NCBI RefSeq assembly: GCF_014873535.1
Contig: NZ_JADBEF010000001.1
Location: 1,302,001 to 1,366,000 of the forward strand
Length of the DNA: 64,000 bases
Direction of reading: 5' to 3'
Source: Nonomuraea africana
GTDB taxonomy: Bacteria; Actinomycetota; Actinomycetes; Streptosporangiales; Streptosporangiaceae
Shown piece after piece: positions 49,233 to 57,506 of this stretch. Position numbers and translations under genes: made by a program. Numbering within the stretch: the stretch's first letter is position 1; each line of letters opens with the position of its first letter. The notes beneath the pieces are model-generated. The model did not search any database and had not been told where the DNA came from. It saw only the letters and a program-made list of their open reading frames with translations.

Positions 49233-50092
49233 CGCTCACCGCCACCCGCCCCGCCGCCACCACCGCCCGCACGATGACCAGGCCGCGTCGTCCGCGCGGC
49301 AAGTGGTGGCTGTTCGCGCTGCTCGCGCTGATGTCGCTGCTGACGGTCGCGCCGTTCGTCGCGATGATCATCGTGGCGCTCAGCCCCAGAGGCAAGCCCA
49401 CGGTGCCGGTCCAGTGGCCCGAGTCGCTGACCCTCGACAACATCACGCAGGTGCTGTCGGCGTCCGGCTTCGCCCAGTGGACGCTCAACTCGCTGATCTA
49501 CTCGGCGGTCTCCGTCGTCATCATCCTGATCACGGCCTCGATGGCCGGATACGCCTTCGCCAAGAAGCGCTTCCCCGGCCGCGACGCCATGCTCTGGACG
49601 TTCCTGGCGACGATGATGGTGCCGTTCCAGGCGACGCTGATCCCCGTCTTCGTGCTCATTTCGAACCTGAACGGCGTCGACACCTTCTGGGGCCTGATCG
49701 TGCCCACGCTGGCCAACTCGCAGGCCGTCTTCCTGATGCGCCAGTTCATCCTCGGACTGCCGGACGAGCTGTTCGACGCGGCCAAGGTGGACGGCGCCTC
49801 CGAGCTGCGGGTCTACTGGACGATCGTGGTGCCGCTGACCAAGCCGATCATGGCGACGCTGGGCGTGTTCGTCTTCCTGTGGCACTGGAACGACTTCCTG
49901 TGGCCGCTGGTGCTCTCCCAGAGCGACGCGACCAGGACGCTCACGGTCGGCCTGACGATCCTGCGCACCGAGGAACTGCAGTGGTCGATGGTGATGTCGT
50001 CGGCGGCGATCTCGGCCGTGCCGTGCCTGCTGGTCTTCTTCCTGCTGCAGCGCTACCTCGTCAACAGCATCGCGATGACCGGCCTCAAGTGA
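49229..50092 (+). CDS. Sugar ABC permease 2 (CUT1, MalG-type)
   Basis: A 287-residue permease, GTG 49229 in overlap with permease 1. A basic N-terminal tail precedes six membrane segments; the EAA loop is DAAKVDGASELRVYWTIVVPLTKP. No ATPase gene follows, which is usual in actinomycetes where a shared MsiK-type ATPase serves many sugar importers. Confidence 0.94.
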   Translation: MTLTATRPAATTARTMTRPRRPRGKWWLFALLALMSLLTVAPFVAMIIVALSPRGKPTVPVQWPESLTLDNITQVLSASGFAQWTLNSLIYSAVSVVIILITASMAGYAFAKKRFPGRDAMLWTFLATMMVPFQATLIPVFVLISNLNGVDTFWGLIVPTLANSQAVFLMRQFILGLPDELFDAAKVDGASELRVYWTIVVPLTKPIMATLGVFVFLWHWNDFLWPLVLSQSDATRTLTVGLTILRTEELQWSMVMSSAAISAVPCLLVFFLLQRYLVNSIAMTGLK

Positions 50093-50124
50093 CCGCCAGG
50101 GGACGGCGGGCCCACGCCGCGGGG

Positions 50125-50201
50125 TGACCGTCCCTCGCCCCATCGGGAAGGCGGGCCCCGCGCCCCGGATGACCGTCCTTCGTCCCATCGGGAAGGCGGG
50201 C
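50125..50201. repeat. 32-bp direct repeat downstream of the permeases
   Basis: TGACCGTCCCTCGCCCCATC plus GGGAAGGCGGGC (50125-50156) recurs with two changes at 50170-50201, 45 bp apart; a weaker third copy may start at 50091. It lies in the 171-bp gap before the second lyase gene. The -10 TACGCT (50226-50231) and dyad GGACG-CCCAAAA-CGTCC follow it. Confidence 0.7.
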
Positions 50202-50263
50202 GTACCGCTTCCCGGCGGGACGTCCTACGCTGGACGCCCAAAACGTCCGGTGAGGGAGCGATC

Positions 50264-51307
50264 ATGAGCACGGCAATCGACCCGCGCGCCGCCCGGCTGC
50301 GCGACCGCCTGCGCGGCGCGCTGGTGGCGGCGGCGGCGACCCCGATGACCCGCTCGGGCGAGGTGGACCTCGACCTCGCCGAGAGCTACTTCCACCGGCT
50401 CGTGGCCTCGGGCGCCGACGCCCTCGCCGTGCTCGCGCACACCGGCAGGGGTCCCTTCCTGCCCACTGAGGTACGGCGCGGCCTGATCCTGCGCGCCAGG
50501 GCCACGGGCGTCCCCGTCATCGTGGGCGTCGGCGGCGCGGGGACTACTGCTCCGCACCCCGGCGGGGGCTCTGGGCGTAAGGAGGCGCTCTCCGGCGGAG
50601 CGGCGGACGAGGGTGCGGGTGCGCTCGAGCGGTCGATGGCGGATGAGGGTGCGGGTGTGGTCGAGCGGCCGCTGGCGGAGGGGAGCGCGGACGTGGTCGA
50701 GCGGGCCGTGGCCGACGCCCGGACGGCGGCCGAGCTCGGCGCCGACGGCGTGCTGCTGTTCCCCTCGCCGGGCGACCGCGTGGCCCTGCACGACGCGGTG
50801 TGGCGGGCCGCGGAACTGCCCATGATCGCCTTCGACCTGTACACCTCGCCGTGCCCGCCCGGCGTCATGCGGGAGATCCTCGGCCACCCCGGCGTGGCGG
50901 GGCTCAAGACCGCGCTGCTGTCGGACGCCATGGGCTGCCAGGAGACGATCGCCATGACCCGAGAGGCAGGCAGACTGGCCATCACGGGGGAGGACCGGAT
51001 GTTCGGCCCCTCCCTGCTGTGGGGCGCCGAAGCGGCGCTCGTCGGCATCGCCGCGGCCTCGGTGGAGGCCACGGCGGCCGTCATGCGGGCCTTCGACGGC
51101 GACGACCTGAGAGCCTTCGAGAAGGCGTCGGCCCGGCTGGACCGGCTCGCCGCCGCCACGTTCACCGCGCCGATGGAGGGCTACGTGCAGCGCATGCTCT
51201 GGCTGGCCGCCGCCGAGGGCCTCATCCCCGAATCCCACGCCCACGACCCCTTCGGTCCAGGCCTTCCCGAGGAGGACCGCGAGAGGGTGCTCGCCGCGGC
51301 CTCCTGA
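50264..51307 (+). CDS. Dihydrodipicolinate synthase-family lyase with repeat insertion
   Basis: A 347-residue TIM-barrel lyase, ATG 50264, GAGGGAG upstream. Start of barrel AAAATPMTRSGEVDLDLAESYFHRLVASGADALAVLAHTGRG, VPVIVGVGGAG, ELGADGVLLFPSP, Schiff-base Lys215 in GVAGLKTALLSD. Residues about 95-137 are an insertion between strand 4 and the next helix that contains repeated 12-residue units ADEGAGxxERxx. Without the insertion it has the normal length. No island operator precedes it. Confidence 0.88.
   Translation: MSTAIDPRAARLRDRLRGALVAAAATPMTRSGEVDLDLAESYFHRLVASGADALAVLAHTGRGPFLPTEVRRGLILRARATGVPVIVGVGGAGTTAPHPGGGSGRKEALSGGAADEGAGALERSMADEGAGVVERPLAEGSADVVERAVADARTAAELGADGVLLFPSPGDRVALHDAVWRAAELPMIAFDLYTSPCPPGVMREILGHPGVAGLKTALLSDAMGCQETIAMTREAGRLAITGEDRMFGPSLLWGAEAALVGIAAASVEATAAVMRAFDGDDLRAFEKASARLDRLAAATFTAPMEGYVQRMLWLAAAEGLIPESHAHDPFGPGLPEEDRERVLAAAS
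50603..50710 (+). repeat. Three 36-bp tandem repeats inside the lyase gene
   Basis: Units at 50603-50638, 50639-50674 and 50675-50710, each 12 codons (ADEGAGALERSM, ADEGAGVVERPL, AEGSADVVERAV; residues 114-149). The third unit corresponds to the normal helix (VVERAVADARTAAELGADG), so the first two look like duplicated copies of it. Confidence 0.85.
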
Positions 51308-51408
51308 GCCGATGGCACGGATTTCCCCGAACCGGTGGACAGTACGGCGCCTTTGACAAATGGTGGAGTTCGTCGGCAAATTCCGCCCAGAGCGACGAAT
51401 GGACGACC

Positions 51409-51822
51409 ATGCCCCTCACGATCGCCGCTTCCGTGCTGCTCTCCACGGCCCTGACCGCCGGCCCCCTGTCCGCTCCCGTGTCCGCTCCTGTGTCCGCTCC
51501 CGTGCCCGTCACGGCGGCGGCCTCGGACGCGGCGGCCGTACACCCGGCGGCCGCCGCACCCAACCTGCGGGCCTGCTATGACGGCAGGTGCAAGCTCACC
51601 CTGAGGAAGGCGGTGTCCTTCAGGGTCAGCTCCAGGTTCGGCATCACCAGGCTGGCCGTCTCCTTCACCGGGCAGTACGTCAGGGTGAAGGGCACCGGGC
51701 CGGGCGTGGCCTCGCAGGCGACGCTGGGCGCGGGCACGTCGGGGTCGGTCAACGGCATCGGGGTGCGCGTGCTCTCGCTGTCGAGCGGCACGGCGGTCCT
51801 CCGCCTCGCCCCCGTCCGCTGA
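51409..51822 (+). CDS. Small secreted protein, unknown
   Basis: A 137-residue exported protein. ATG 51409 is the likely start, with a weak GGAC site; a TTGACA at 51354-51359 may be its -35. The signal peptide is followed by three SAPV repeats and an Ala-rich linker. The mature domain (about residues 60-137) is beta-rich with one close Cys pair (ACYDGRCK) and ends in LRLAPVR. Not recognised. Confidence 0.7.
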   Translation: MPLTIAASVLLSTALTAGPLSAPVSAPVSAPVPVTAAASDAAAVHPAAAAPNLRACYDGRCKLTLRKAVSFRVSSRFGITRLAVSFTGQYVRVKGTGPGVASQATLGAGTSGSVNGIGVRVLSLSSGTAVLRLAPVR

Positions 51823-52078
51823 CGGCCACGAGCGGTCACCCAGGAACGCGCCCTTTCGCCCACCTAGGCCTTCTGAGGCGCCCACCGAGCCTTCCGAGGC
51901 GTCCGCCTGGGTTTCCCGAGGTGCCCGCCTGGGCCTTCCGGGGTGCCCGCCTGGATCTTCCCTGGCCGGGCGCCCTCCTGAAACTTCCTTGCCGTCGCTC
52001 GCCCGCCCGGACCCCTCCCTGTCCAGGGCAGGGAGCGGCCCGGGAGGTCGGGGCTTCGTGAGATCCACTCGGAGGGGG
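51823..52078. other. Intergenic region with degenerate 21-23-bp repeats
   Basis: Between the small secreted protein and propeller A (convergent). From about 51868 to 51980 five degenerate units of the type CTTCCGAGGTGCCCGCCTGG follow each other at 51871, 51892, 51913, 51936 and 51958. No gene or clear terminator is visible. Confidence 0.6.
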
Positions 52079-54022
52079 TTAACCCCAGGGTGAGATGGCG
52101 ATGCGGACCAGGTTGCGGCCCTTGATGCCGTACAGCGCCCGCCCCGACGGGTCGATGTTCAGCTTGGAGCCGCCGCCGAACCAGTCGCTGGCCAGCCCCG
52201 TCACGATCTTCTTGGACGTGAAGGGCACCAGGTCGATCCGGTACACCGCGTCCACGTCGCTGGTGTAGGCCGTGAACCCGGCGATCACCAGGTCCCCGCC
52301 CCTGTTGTTGACCTTGAGCGTCCGCGTCACCTTGCGCGACCGCAGGTCGTACTCGAACAGCACGCCCGTGTTCGTCAGCCCGTACACCGCCGTGGCCGTG
52401 TGCTTCACGCCGGTGATCGAGGCGATCCCCGGAAGCGGCTCGATCTCCCACAGCGGCTTGCGCTCGCGCAGGTCGAAGGCGGCCAGCCGGGCGGTCGGCG
52501 TCACCGGTGGAGAGCCGAGGCCCTCCTGGGTGCTGGTGCCGAGGTAGGCGATGCCCCGCAGCGCCGTCACGGAGGCGACGGTCTGGCGTTCCACGATCGG
52601 GCGGTAGGTGTCGACCTTGCCGCTGCTCGGGTCGTAGACGTCGAGGGCGCCGTTGGGATGCCCCGGCTCGGACTGCGTCGGCATGATGATCAGGCCGGTG
52701 CTCCGGTCGTAGGCGAGGTCGCGCGGGCGGTCCTGGTTGTGCCCGGTGCGGAACAGCAGCTTGGCCTCGGGGTCGCCGATGCGGTGGGAGTACAGGGCCG
52801 CCTGGGTGTAGATGCCGAGGTAGGTGGTGTCCTTGACGGTGATCATGGTCTTCGGCTCGCCGGGGATGGACAGCCTGGTGACCTTGCCGGTGGCCAGCTC
52901 GTGCAGGTCGGCGCCGCTCTTGCCGCCGACGTAGACGTACTCGCCGTCGGAGTGCACCGACATGGGCGCCTCGGCGGCGGCGCGGTAGCCGCGCTGCACG
53001 TGGCTGAAGTAGTCGAGCTTGCCGGTGGCGGGGTCGTAGACGAAGACGCCGGGGTCCTGGATGCCGTAGATGCGTCCTTCGTGCTCCAGGATCCTGCCGG
53101 TCCCCGCCTCGAAGAACGGCACGCCGAGCACTTCGAGCTTGTCGGTGGCGATGTGGTAGCGGTACAGGGTGCCGGAAGGGCGTCCCGAGAAGTAGACCCA
53201 GCCGTCGTGGATCAGCACCGCGACGACGTACTTCTCGCCGGGCGCCGTCGCCTTGACGATCTTGTAGTTGGCCGGGTTCGCCTTCTCGACCACGACCAGC
53301 TCGGCCAGCGACAGCACGCCGCCCGCGACGTGCGTGTCGGAGCTGGACATGCTCGACACCCAGTCGCGGTCGGCCAGCTCGGCCGGCAGCAGGTCGCGCT
53401 TCTCGCCGGTCTTCCTGTCGATCGCGATGAGGTGGGCGTTGGTGCCGATGCCGGCGTAGACGTGGGTGGCGTCGGCCTGGATGCTGCGCACGTACGGCTC
53501 GCCCGCCACGGGCTGGCCGAGGTCGCGGCTGACGCCCGTGGCGGGGTCGTACTCCACGACCCTGCCCGGCTCGGACATCCCCATGTAGATCTTGCCGTCC
53601 GGCGAGGAGGCCATGGTCCAGATGAAGTGGTCGGGGTACTCGGCGAGCTTGGTCGTCGTGCCCGTCAGCGTGTCGATCTTGTAGAGGTCGGACCTCGAGT
53701 GCGTGCCGACGTACAGGTCGGTGCCGACCTTGCACATCGCCCAGATGCCCACGCCCGTGGGGATCTCGAAGTGGGTCGTGACCTTGTCGGCGGCGAGGTC
53801 CCACGCGCCCACGACGTTGGGCTTCAGGCCGCGCGAGCCCATGTAGAGCACGTTGCCGACGAACTCGCCGTTGCCCAGCGGGCTGGCGACGCTGGCGGGT
53901 CCGAGGTCGGTGAGCGTGCCTTCGGGCTCATGGGTGACGGCGAGGGAGGGGGTGGCCGGGAGGGTGACAGCGGCGGCGGACGCGGCGGCTGCTACCTGGA
54001 GGAAACGGCGACGCGGGATCAT
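52079..54022 (-). CDS. Tat-exported beta-propeller protein A
   Basis: A 647-residue protein, ATG 54022 leaderless behind TAGCGT. Residues 1-28 are a twin-arginine signal (PRRRFLQVAAAASAAAVTL). The mature part is made of repeated blade sequences (DLYVGTHSRSDLYKIDTLTG; KIYMGMSEPGRVVEYDPATG; VYAGIGTNAHLIAIDRKTG; VYVGGKSGADLHELATGKV) and shares GHNQDRPRDLAYDRSTG with propellers B and C. Tat export suggests cytoplasmic folding or a cofactor. Function unknown; propeller lyases and sugar-acting propellers are possible relatives. It probably acts outside the cell on the island's substrate. Confidence 0.8.
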   Translation of the reverse strand: MIPRRRFLQVAAAASAAAVTLPATPSLAVTHEPEGTLTDLGPASVASPLGNGEFVGNVLYMGSRGLKPNVVGAWDLAADKVTTHFEIPTGVGIWAMCKVGTDLYVGTHSRSDLYKIDTLTGTTTKLAEYPDHFIWTMASSPDGKIYMGMSEPGRVVEYDPATGVSRDLGQPVAGEPYVRSIQADATHVYAGIGTNAHLIAIDRKTGEKRDLLPAELADRDWVSSMSSSDTHVAGGVLSLAELVVVEKANPANYKIVKATAPGEKYVVAVLIHDGWVYFSGRPSGTLYRYHIATDKLEVLGVPFFEAGTGRILEHEGRIYGIQDPGVFVYDPATGKLDYFSHVQRGYRAAAEAPMSVHSDGEYVYVGGKSGADLHELATGKVTRLSIPGEPKTMITVKDTTYLGIYTQAALYSHRIGDPEAKLLFRTGHNQDRPRDLAYDRSTGLIIMPTQSEPGHPNGALDVYDPSSGKVDTYRPIVERQTVASVTALRGIAYLGTSTQEGLGSPPVTPTARLAAFDLRERKPLWEIEPLPGIASITGVKHTATAVYGLTNTGVLFEYDLRSRKVTRTLKVNNRGGDLVIAGFTAYTSDVDAVYRIDLVPFTSKKIVTGLASDWFGGGSKLNIDPSGRALYGIKGRNLVRIAISPWG

Positions 54023-54029
54023 CTGCCGG

Positions 54030-54053
54030 ACGCTATAACGGCCTAGGCCGTAA
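54030..54053 (-). promoter_or_regulatory. Promoter with island operator D
   Basis: On the minus strand the operator (plus strand TAACGGCCTAGGCCGTAA, 54036-54053) is followed by a -10 TAGCGT (54035-54030), 7 nt and the ATG of propeller A. The operator overlaps the last codons of the upstream amidohydrolase gene. Confidence 0.78.
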
Positions 54054-54771
54054 TGTCTAGGCCAAAGAGCTGGACGGCATTACGCCACGCGACCATCTCG
54101 GCGACGTCGGGGGAGAGGCCCGCCGCCGCGACCGCGCCGAAGGCCGAGGCGGGGTCGATGAGCGTCGAGTCGGTGCCGAACAGCAGCCTCCCCGGGTCGA
54201 CCCCCGCCACGACCTGGGCGATCCGGCCCGCCGGCGCGTGGGAGTAGCAGGGCTCGAGCCAGAGCCTGTCGCAGGCGCGCGCGGCCTCGACGGCGTGGCG
54301 GTGGCCGTCCGCGCCCATGTGCCCCGCGATCGCGCGCAGGCCGGGGGTGTCGAGGCAGGCCTGGGCCAGGTCCAGGACCGTGGCGCCCCAGGTGTGCACG
54401 AGGGCGGGCACGCCTCGCGAGGCCACCAGCGCCAGGGTCTCGCGCATCTGGGGCGAGGTGACGGGGGAGCCGGTGTAGTCGGTGTGGATCTTGACGCCGA
54501 CGAAGCGCCCGGTGGGCAGGTACTCGTCGAGGTCCCGCTCGGCCTCGGCCAGCCTGCGCGGGTTGACCGTGACGTAGCCGTAGTGGCGCTCGGTCGTGGC
54601 CAGCCAGCCGTCCAGCGCCCTGTTGCCGGCGGCGGCGTCGTAGATGACCGCCTCGGTGGCCGACACGATCGACACGCCGATGCCGTAGCGGTCCATGGTG
54701 GCCAGGTTGGCCTCGGCCACGTCCATGGTGAAGAACCATGGGCCCCAGTGCGCGTGCACGTCGACGATCAT
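54043..54771 (-). CDS. Amidohydrolase-2 family hydrolase (metal site intact)
   Basis: A 242-residue TIM-barrel metal-dependent hydrolase or decarboxylase. ATG 54771 overlaps the preceding stop (ATGA). Metal/catalytic residues are all present: DVHAHWG (HxH, strand 1), VKIHTDY, ALVHTWGAT, IAGHMGAD and LFGTDST (Asp, strand 8). It forms a coupled pair with the degenerate paralogue upstream. The family includes lactonases and hydrolases of small ring compounds. Confidence 0.88.
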   Translation of the reverse strand: MIVDVHAHWGPWFFTMDVAEANLATMDRYGIGVSIVSATEAVIYDAAAGNRALDGWLATTERHYGYVTVNPRRLAEAERDLDEYLPTGRFVGVKIHTDYTGSPVTSPQMRETLALVASRGVPALVHTWGATVLDLAQACLDTPGLRAIAGHMGADGHRHAVEAARACDRLWLEPCYSHAPAGRIAQVVAGVDPGRLLFGTDSTLIDPASAFGAVAAAGLSPDVAEMVAWRNAVQLFGLDITA

Positions 54772-55502
54772 CCGAGCAGCCTCCTCGCGTTGCCGCCCGC
54801 GACGGCGGTGATCTCTTCGGGCTTCAGCCCGCTGGTCGCCAGCCGCAGCAGCGGGACCAGCGGTTCGTAGTGGGGGGTGCGCGAGCCGTACAGCAGCCGG
54901 TCGGCGGGGACGCTCTCCAGCGCGTCGGGCGAGTTGAGCAGCCGCGTCGAGGTGTGGAAGCCCGGCTCGTCGGCGGCGACGACGAGGAAGTCGCCCAGGT
55001 GGTAGAAGTGCGTGTCCAGGAAGACGACCTGCGCCCCGAGCCCCGAGAACGGCTGCCAGAAGCGCCGCACGTCCCCGCCGGTGAGCACCACCAGGCCGAG
55101 CGCCGCCGCCCTCTTCGCCACGTGCCGCACGGAGGGGAAGCCCGCCTCGACGCCCTGCTCGTCGGGGAAGAGCCTGACCGCCTTCACCCCGAGCGCGGCC
55201 AGGCGCTCCATCTCGCGCACCGAGCCGATCGGGTCGCGCAGGTCGAGCGCGCCCACGGGGACGACCCCCTGGAGCGCGAGCACCTCGTCGTTGCCCGAGC
55301 GCTGGTCGAACAGGGCCGCCCGCAGCGAGGCCACCGCCCCCGCCCTGATCCCGTGCGCGCCCAGCGCGGCCAGCACCGACGACGGCGTGCCGGGCGGGCC
55401 GTCCCTGTCGGCATAGGCTCCCACCAGCACGTCCACGTCAAGTGTCACCGTGAGCTCGCCGATCAAGCCACGCGCGTCGAACGCCGTCACAACCGCCTCC
55501 AT
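54768..55502 (-). CDS. Degenerate amidohydrolase-like partner
   Basis: A 244-residue protein of the same fold as the next gene but lacking the metal site: FDARGLIG for DxHxHxG, VRLFPDE for VKIHxD, LVVLTGGD for the strand-5 His segment, and LLYGSRTP for LFGTDST. The fold is kept (LAALGVKAVRLFPDEQG; VPADRLLYGSRTP; EEITAVAGGNARRLLG), so this is not a decaying gene. ATG 55502. First gene of the pair, under operator E. A regulatory or scaffold partner of the active enzyme is proposed. Confidence 0.82.
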   Translation of the reverse strand: MEAVVTAFDARGLIGELTVTLDVDVLVGAYADRDGPPGTPSSVLAALGAHGIRAGAVASLRAALFDQRSGNDEVLALQGVVPVGALDLRDPIGSVREMERLAALGVKAVRLFPDEQGVEAGFPSVRHVAKRAAALGLVVLTGGDVRRFWQPFSGLGAQVVFLDTHFYHLGDFLVVAADEPGFHTSTRLLNSPDALESVPADRLLYGSRTPHYEPLVPLLRLATSGLKPEEITAVAGGNARRLLG

Positions 55503-55541
55503 TGACTATTCGCGTTCAGCAGATTACGGTCTGGGCCAAAA
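55502..55541 (+). promoter_or_regulatory. Divergent promoter with island operator E
   Basis: -35 TTGACT (55502-55507), 17-nt spacer, -10 TACGGT (55525-55530) rightward; operator TTACGGTCTGGGCCAAAA at 55524-55541 covers the -10. It lies between the divergent pseudo-amidohydrolase and propeller B genes and can serve both. Confidence 0.83.
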
Positions 55542-55568
55542 TCGAGCAACCAGGTGGGAGATTTGGCT

Positions 55569-57506
55569 GTGCCGAGACTGCTCTTAGCCCTTCTGCTGGT
55601 CCCGATAGTCTTCCTCGCCACACCCGCGCAGGCCGCCACCTGCGACGCTCCCGCGATCACCAGGTACGGCCCGGCCTCGCTCACCGGCGCGCTCGTCGGC
55701 GCGACCATCCACGACGGCAAGGCCTACGTCGTCGGCAGGGGGCAGAAGCCGACCCTGCTGTCGGAGATCGACCTGGCCACCCGCAAGGTGATCAGGAACG
55801 TCCGGCTCCCCGGCGAGTCGGAGGGCGGCTGGGCCACCACCGTCTCCAGGGGCAGGATCTACATCGGCACCTACCCCTCGCCCGACCTCTACAGCTTCGA
55901 CCCCGCCACGGGCGAGGTGAAGCGCCTGCACACCTTCGGCGCCTACGGCGGCTTCGTCTGGACGCTGGCCACCGCCCCCGACGGCATGATCTACCTCGGC
56001 ACCTCTCTCGACGGCAGGGCGTGGGAGTACGACCCGGACACCGGCGCGATCAGGAAGTTCGATGTGCTGGCCGCGGGCGAGCGCTACGTCAGGGGCATCT
56101 CCGCCGACGCCGAGTACGTCTACGCGGGCCTGCTCGACAAGGCCAAGCTCATGCGCATCACCCGCGCCGACGGCACGATCAAGGAGTTGGCCCAGGGCCA
56201 CTCAGGCCTGGTCGAGCTGGCCGACCACGGCGACCGCATCCTGGCCACCAGCGGGCGCGAGCTCATCGACATCCGCAAGGACGGCACCGACGACCGGCGC
56301 ACCACCATCCCCGGCGCCTGGCTCGACATGATCTACCCCGCCCCCGACGGCACCGTCTACGCCACCTCCGGCCCCGACGGCACGCTCTACCGCTACCGCA
56401 CCGGCGACACCGCCTTCACCAAGGTGGCCGACGCGCCCTCGCCGGGCGACGGCACCAGGAAGATGCAGCTGCTCGACGCGCACACCATGCTCGGCATCAC
56501 CGGCAGCGGCGGGATGTGGTGGCTCGACCTGCGCACCGGCAAGGCCGAACACCTCGACCTGCTCGAAGCCGGGATGACGGCGAGCCCGGAGAAGCCGCAG
56601 ACCATGCTGCTGGTGCCCAACCGCGCGGTCTACATCGCAGGCCACTTCTCGATGACCGTGCGCGACCTGCGCACCGGCGAGCACCGCCGCTTCCGCGTGC
56701 CGGGCGAGCCCAAGGGCCTGGTCCGGCGCGGCGACAAGATCTACGCGGCGATCTACCCCAGCGGCGAGATCATCTCCATCGACATCGGGACCGACGAGGT
56801 CAAGAGCCTCGGCTTCCTCGGCCACGACCAGCAGCGGCCCGCCGACATCGGCTACGACCCCTTCACCGACAAGCTGGTGGTCGTCACCTCCCCGCTCGGC
56901 TCCAAGCTCAACGGCGCCGTCTCCGTCGTCGACCCCGACACGGGGGAGAAGGACGTCCACGTCGGCGTGCTGCCCGACCAGAGCGTCCTCGGCCTGGCCA
57001 TCGACGCGAAGAGGGGCATCGCCTATCTCGGCGGCGACGTGGTCGGCCCGGGCGGCGCCCCGCCCACCAGGACCACGGCGCAGGTCGCCGCGTTCGACCT
57101 CACGACCCGCACGGTGCTGTGGCGGGCCGAGCCGGTGGCGGGCAGCCGTACCATCCAGGACCTCGAACTGCACGACGGCCTGCTGTACACCCTCTACAAG
57201 CGCCCGGCGGGCGCGTGGATCGCGCTCGACGTGGCCGGCAGGAGCATCGAGCAGCAGGGCCAGCTCTCCTTCCACGGCACGATGACCGTCCACCGGGGCA
57301 GGGTGTTCGCCTCGACCTACCGGCAGGGCGGCAACGCCTACCTGCTCGGCCCCGAGACCACTCACCTGGCCACCGGTCTGGGGGAGGAGTGGTTCAACGT
57401 CCCCGAGCTCCACTTCGAACCAGGCTCGTGGAACGCGTGGGCCCTCGTCGGCAGGGACCTCGCCATGATCAGACTCGACCCCCACTGCCCGAAAGTGACA
57501 CCGTGA
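55569..57506 (+). CDS. Secreted beta-propeller protein B
   Basis: A 645-residue protein with a Sec signal (VPRLLLALLLVPIVFLATP, cut near AQA). GTG 55569 has GGGAG 8 nt upstream; GTG 55554 is less likely. Blade repeats (IYIGTYPSPDLYSFDPATGEV; IYLGTSLDGRAWEYDPDTGAI; YVYAGLLDKAKLM) and the block GHDQQRPADIGYDPFTDKL recur. One Cys near each end of the mature protein may close the propeller. It is a close paralogue of propeller C (GTGA overlap) and a more distant one of A. Unknown function. Confidence 0.82.
   Translation: MPRLLLALLLVPIVFLATPAQAATCDAPAITRYGPASLTGALVGATIHDGKAYVVGRGQKPTLLSEIDLATRKVIRNVRLPGESEGGWATTVSRGRIYIGTYPSPDLYSFDPATGEVKRLHTFGAYGGFVWTLATAPDGMIYLGTSLDGRAWEYDPDTGAIRKFDVLAAGERYVRGISADAEYVYAGLLDKAKLMRITRADGTIKELAQGHSGLVELADHGDRILATSGRELIDIRKDGTDDRRTTIPGAWLDMIYPAPDGTVYATSGPDGTLYRYRTGDTAFTKVADAPSPGDGTRKMQLLDAHTMLGITGSGGMWWLDLRTGKAEHLDLLEAGMTASPEKPQTMLLVPNRAVYIAGHFSMTVRDLRTGEHRRFRVPGEPKGLVRRGDKIYAAIYPSGEIISIDIGTDEVKSLGFLGHDQQRPADIGYDPFTDKLVVVTSPLGSKLNGAVSVVDPDTGEKDVHVGVLPDQSVLGLAIDAKRGIAYLGGDVVGPGGAPPTRTTAQVAAFDLTTRTVLWRAEPVAGSRTIQDLELHDGLLYTLYKRPAGAWIALDVAGRSIEQQGQLSFHGTMTVHRGRVFASTYRQGGNAYLLGPETTHLATGLGEEWFNVPELHFEPGSWNAWALVGRDLAMIRLDPHCPKVTP

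Noticed and set aside
52079..54022. Propeller A as a quinohaemoprotein (PQQ) dehydrogenase
   Set aside because: The blade repeats do not show the W-motif pattern of PQQ enzymes, and no haem CxxCH is present.
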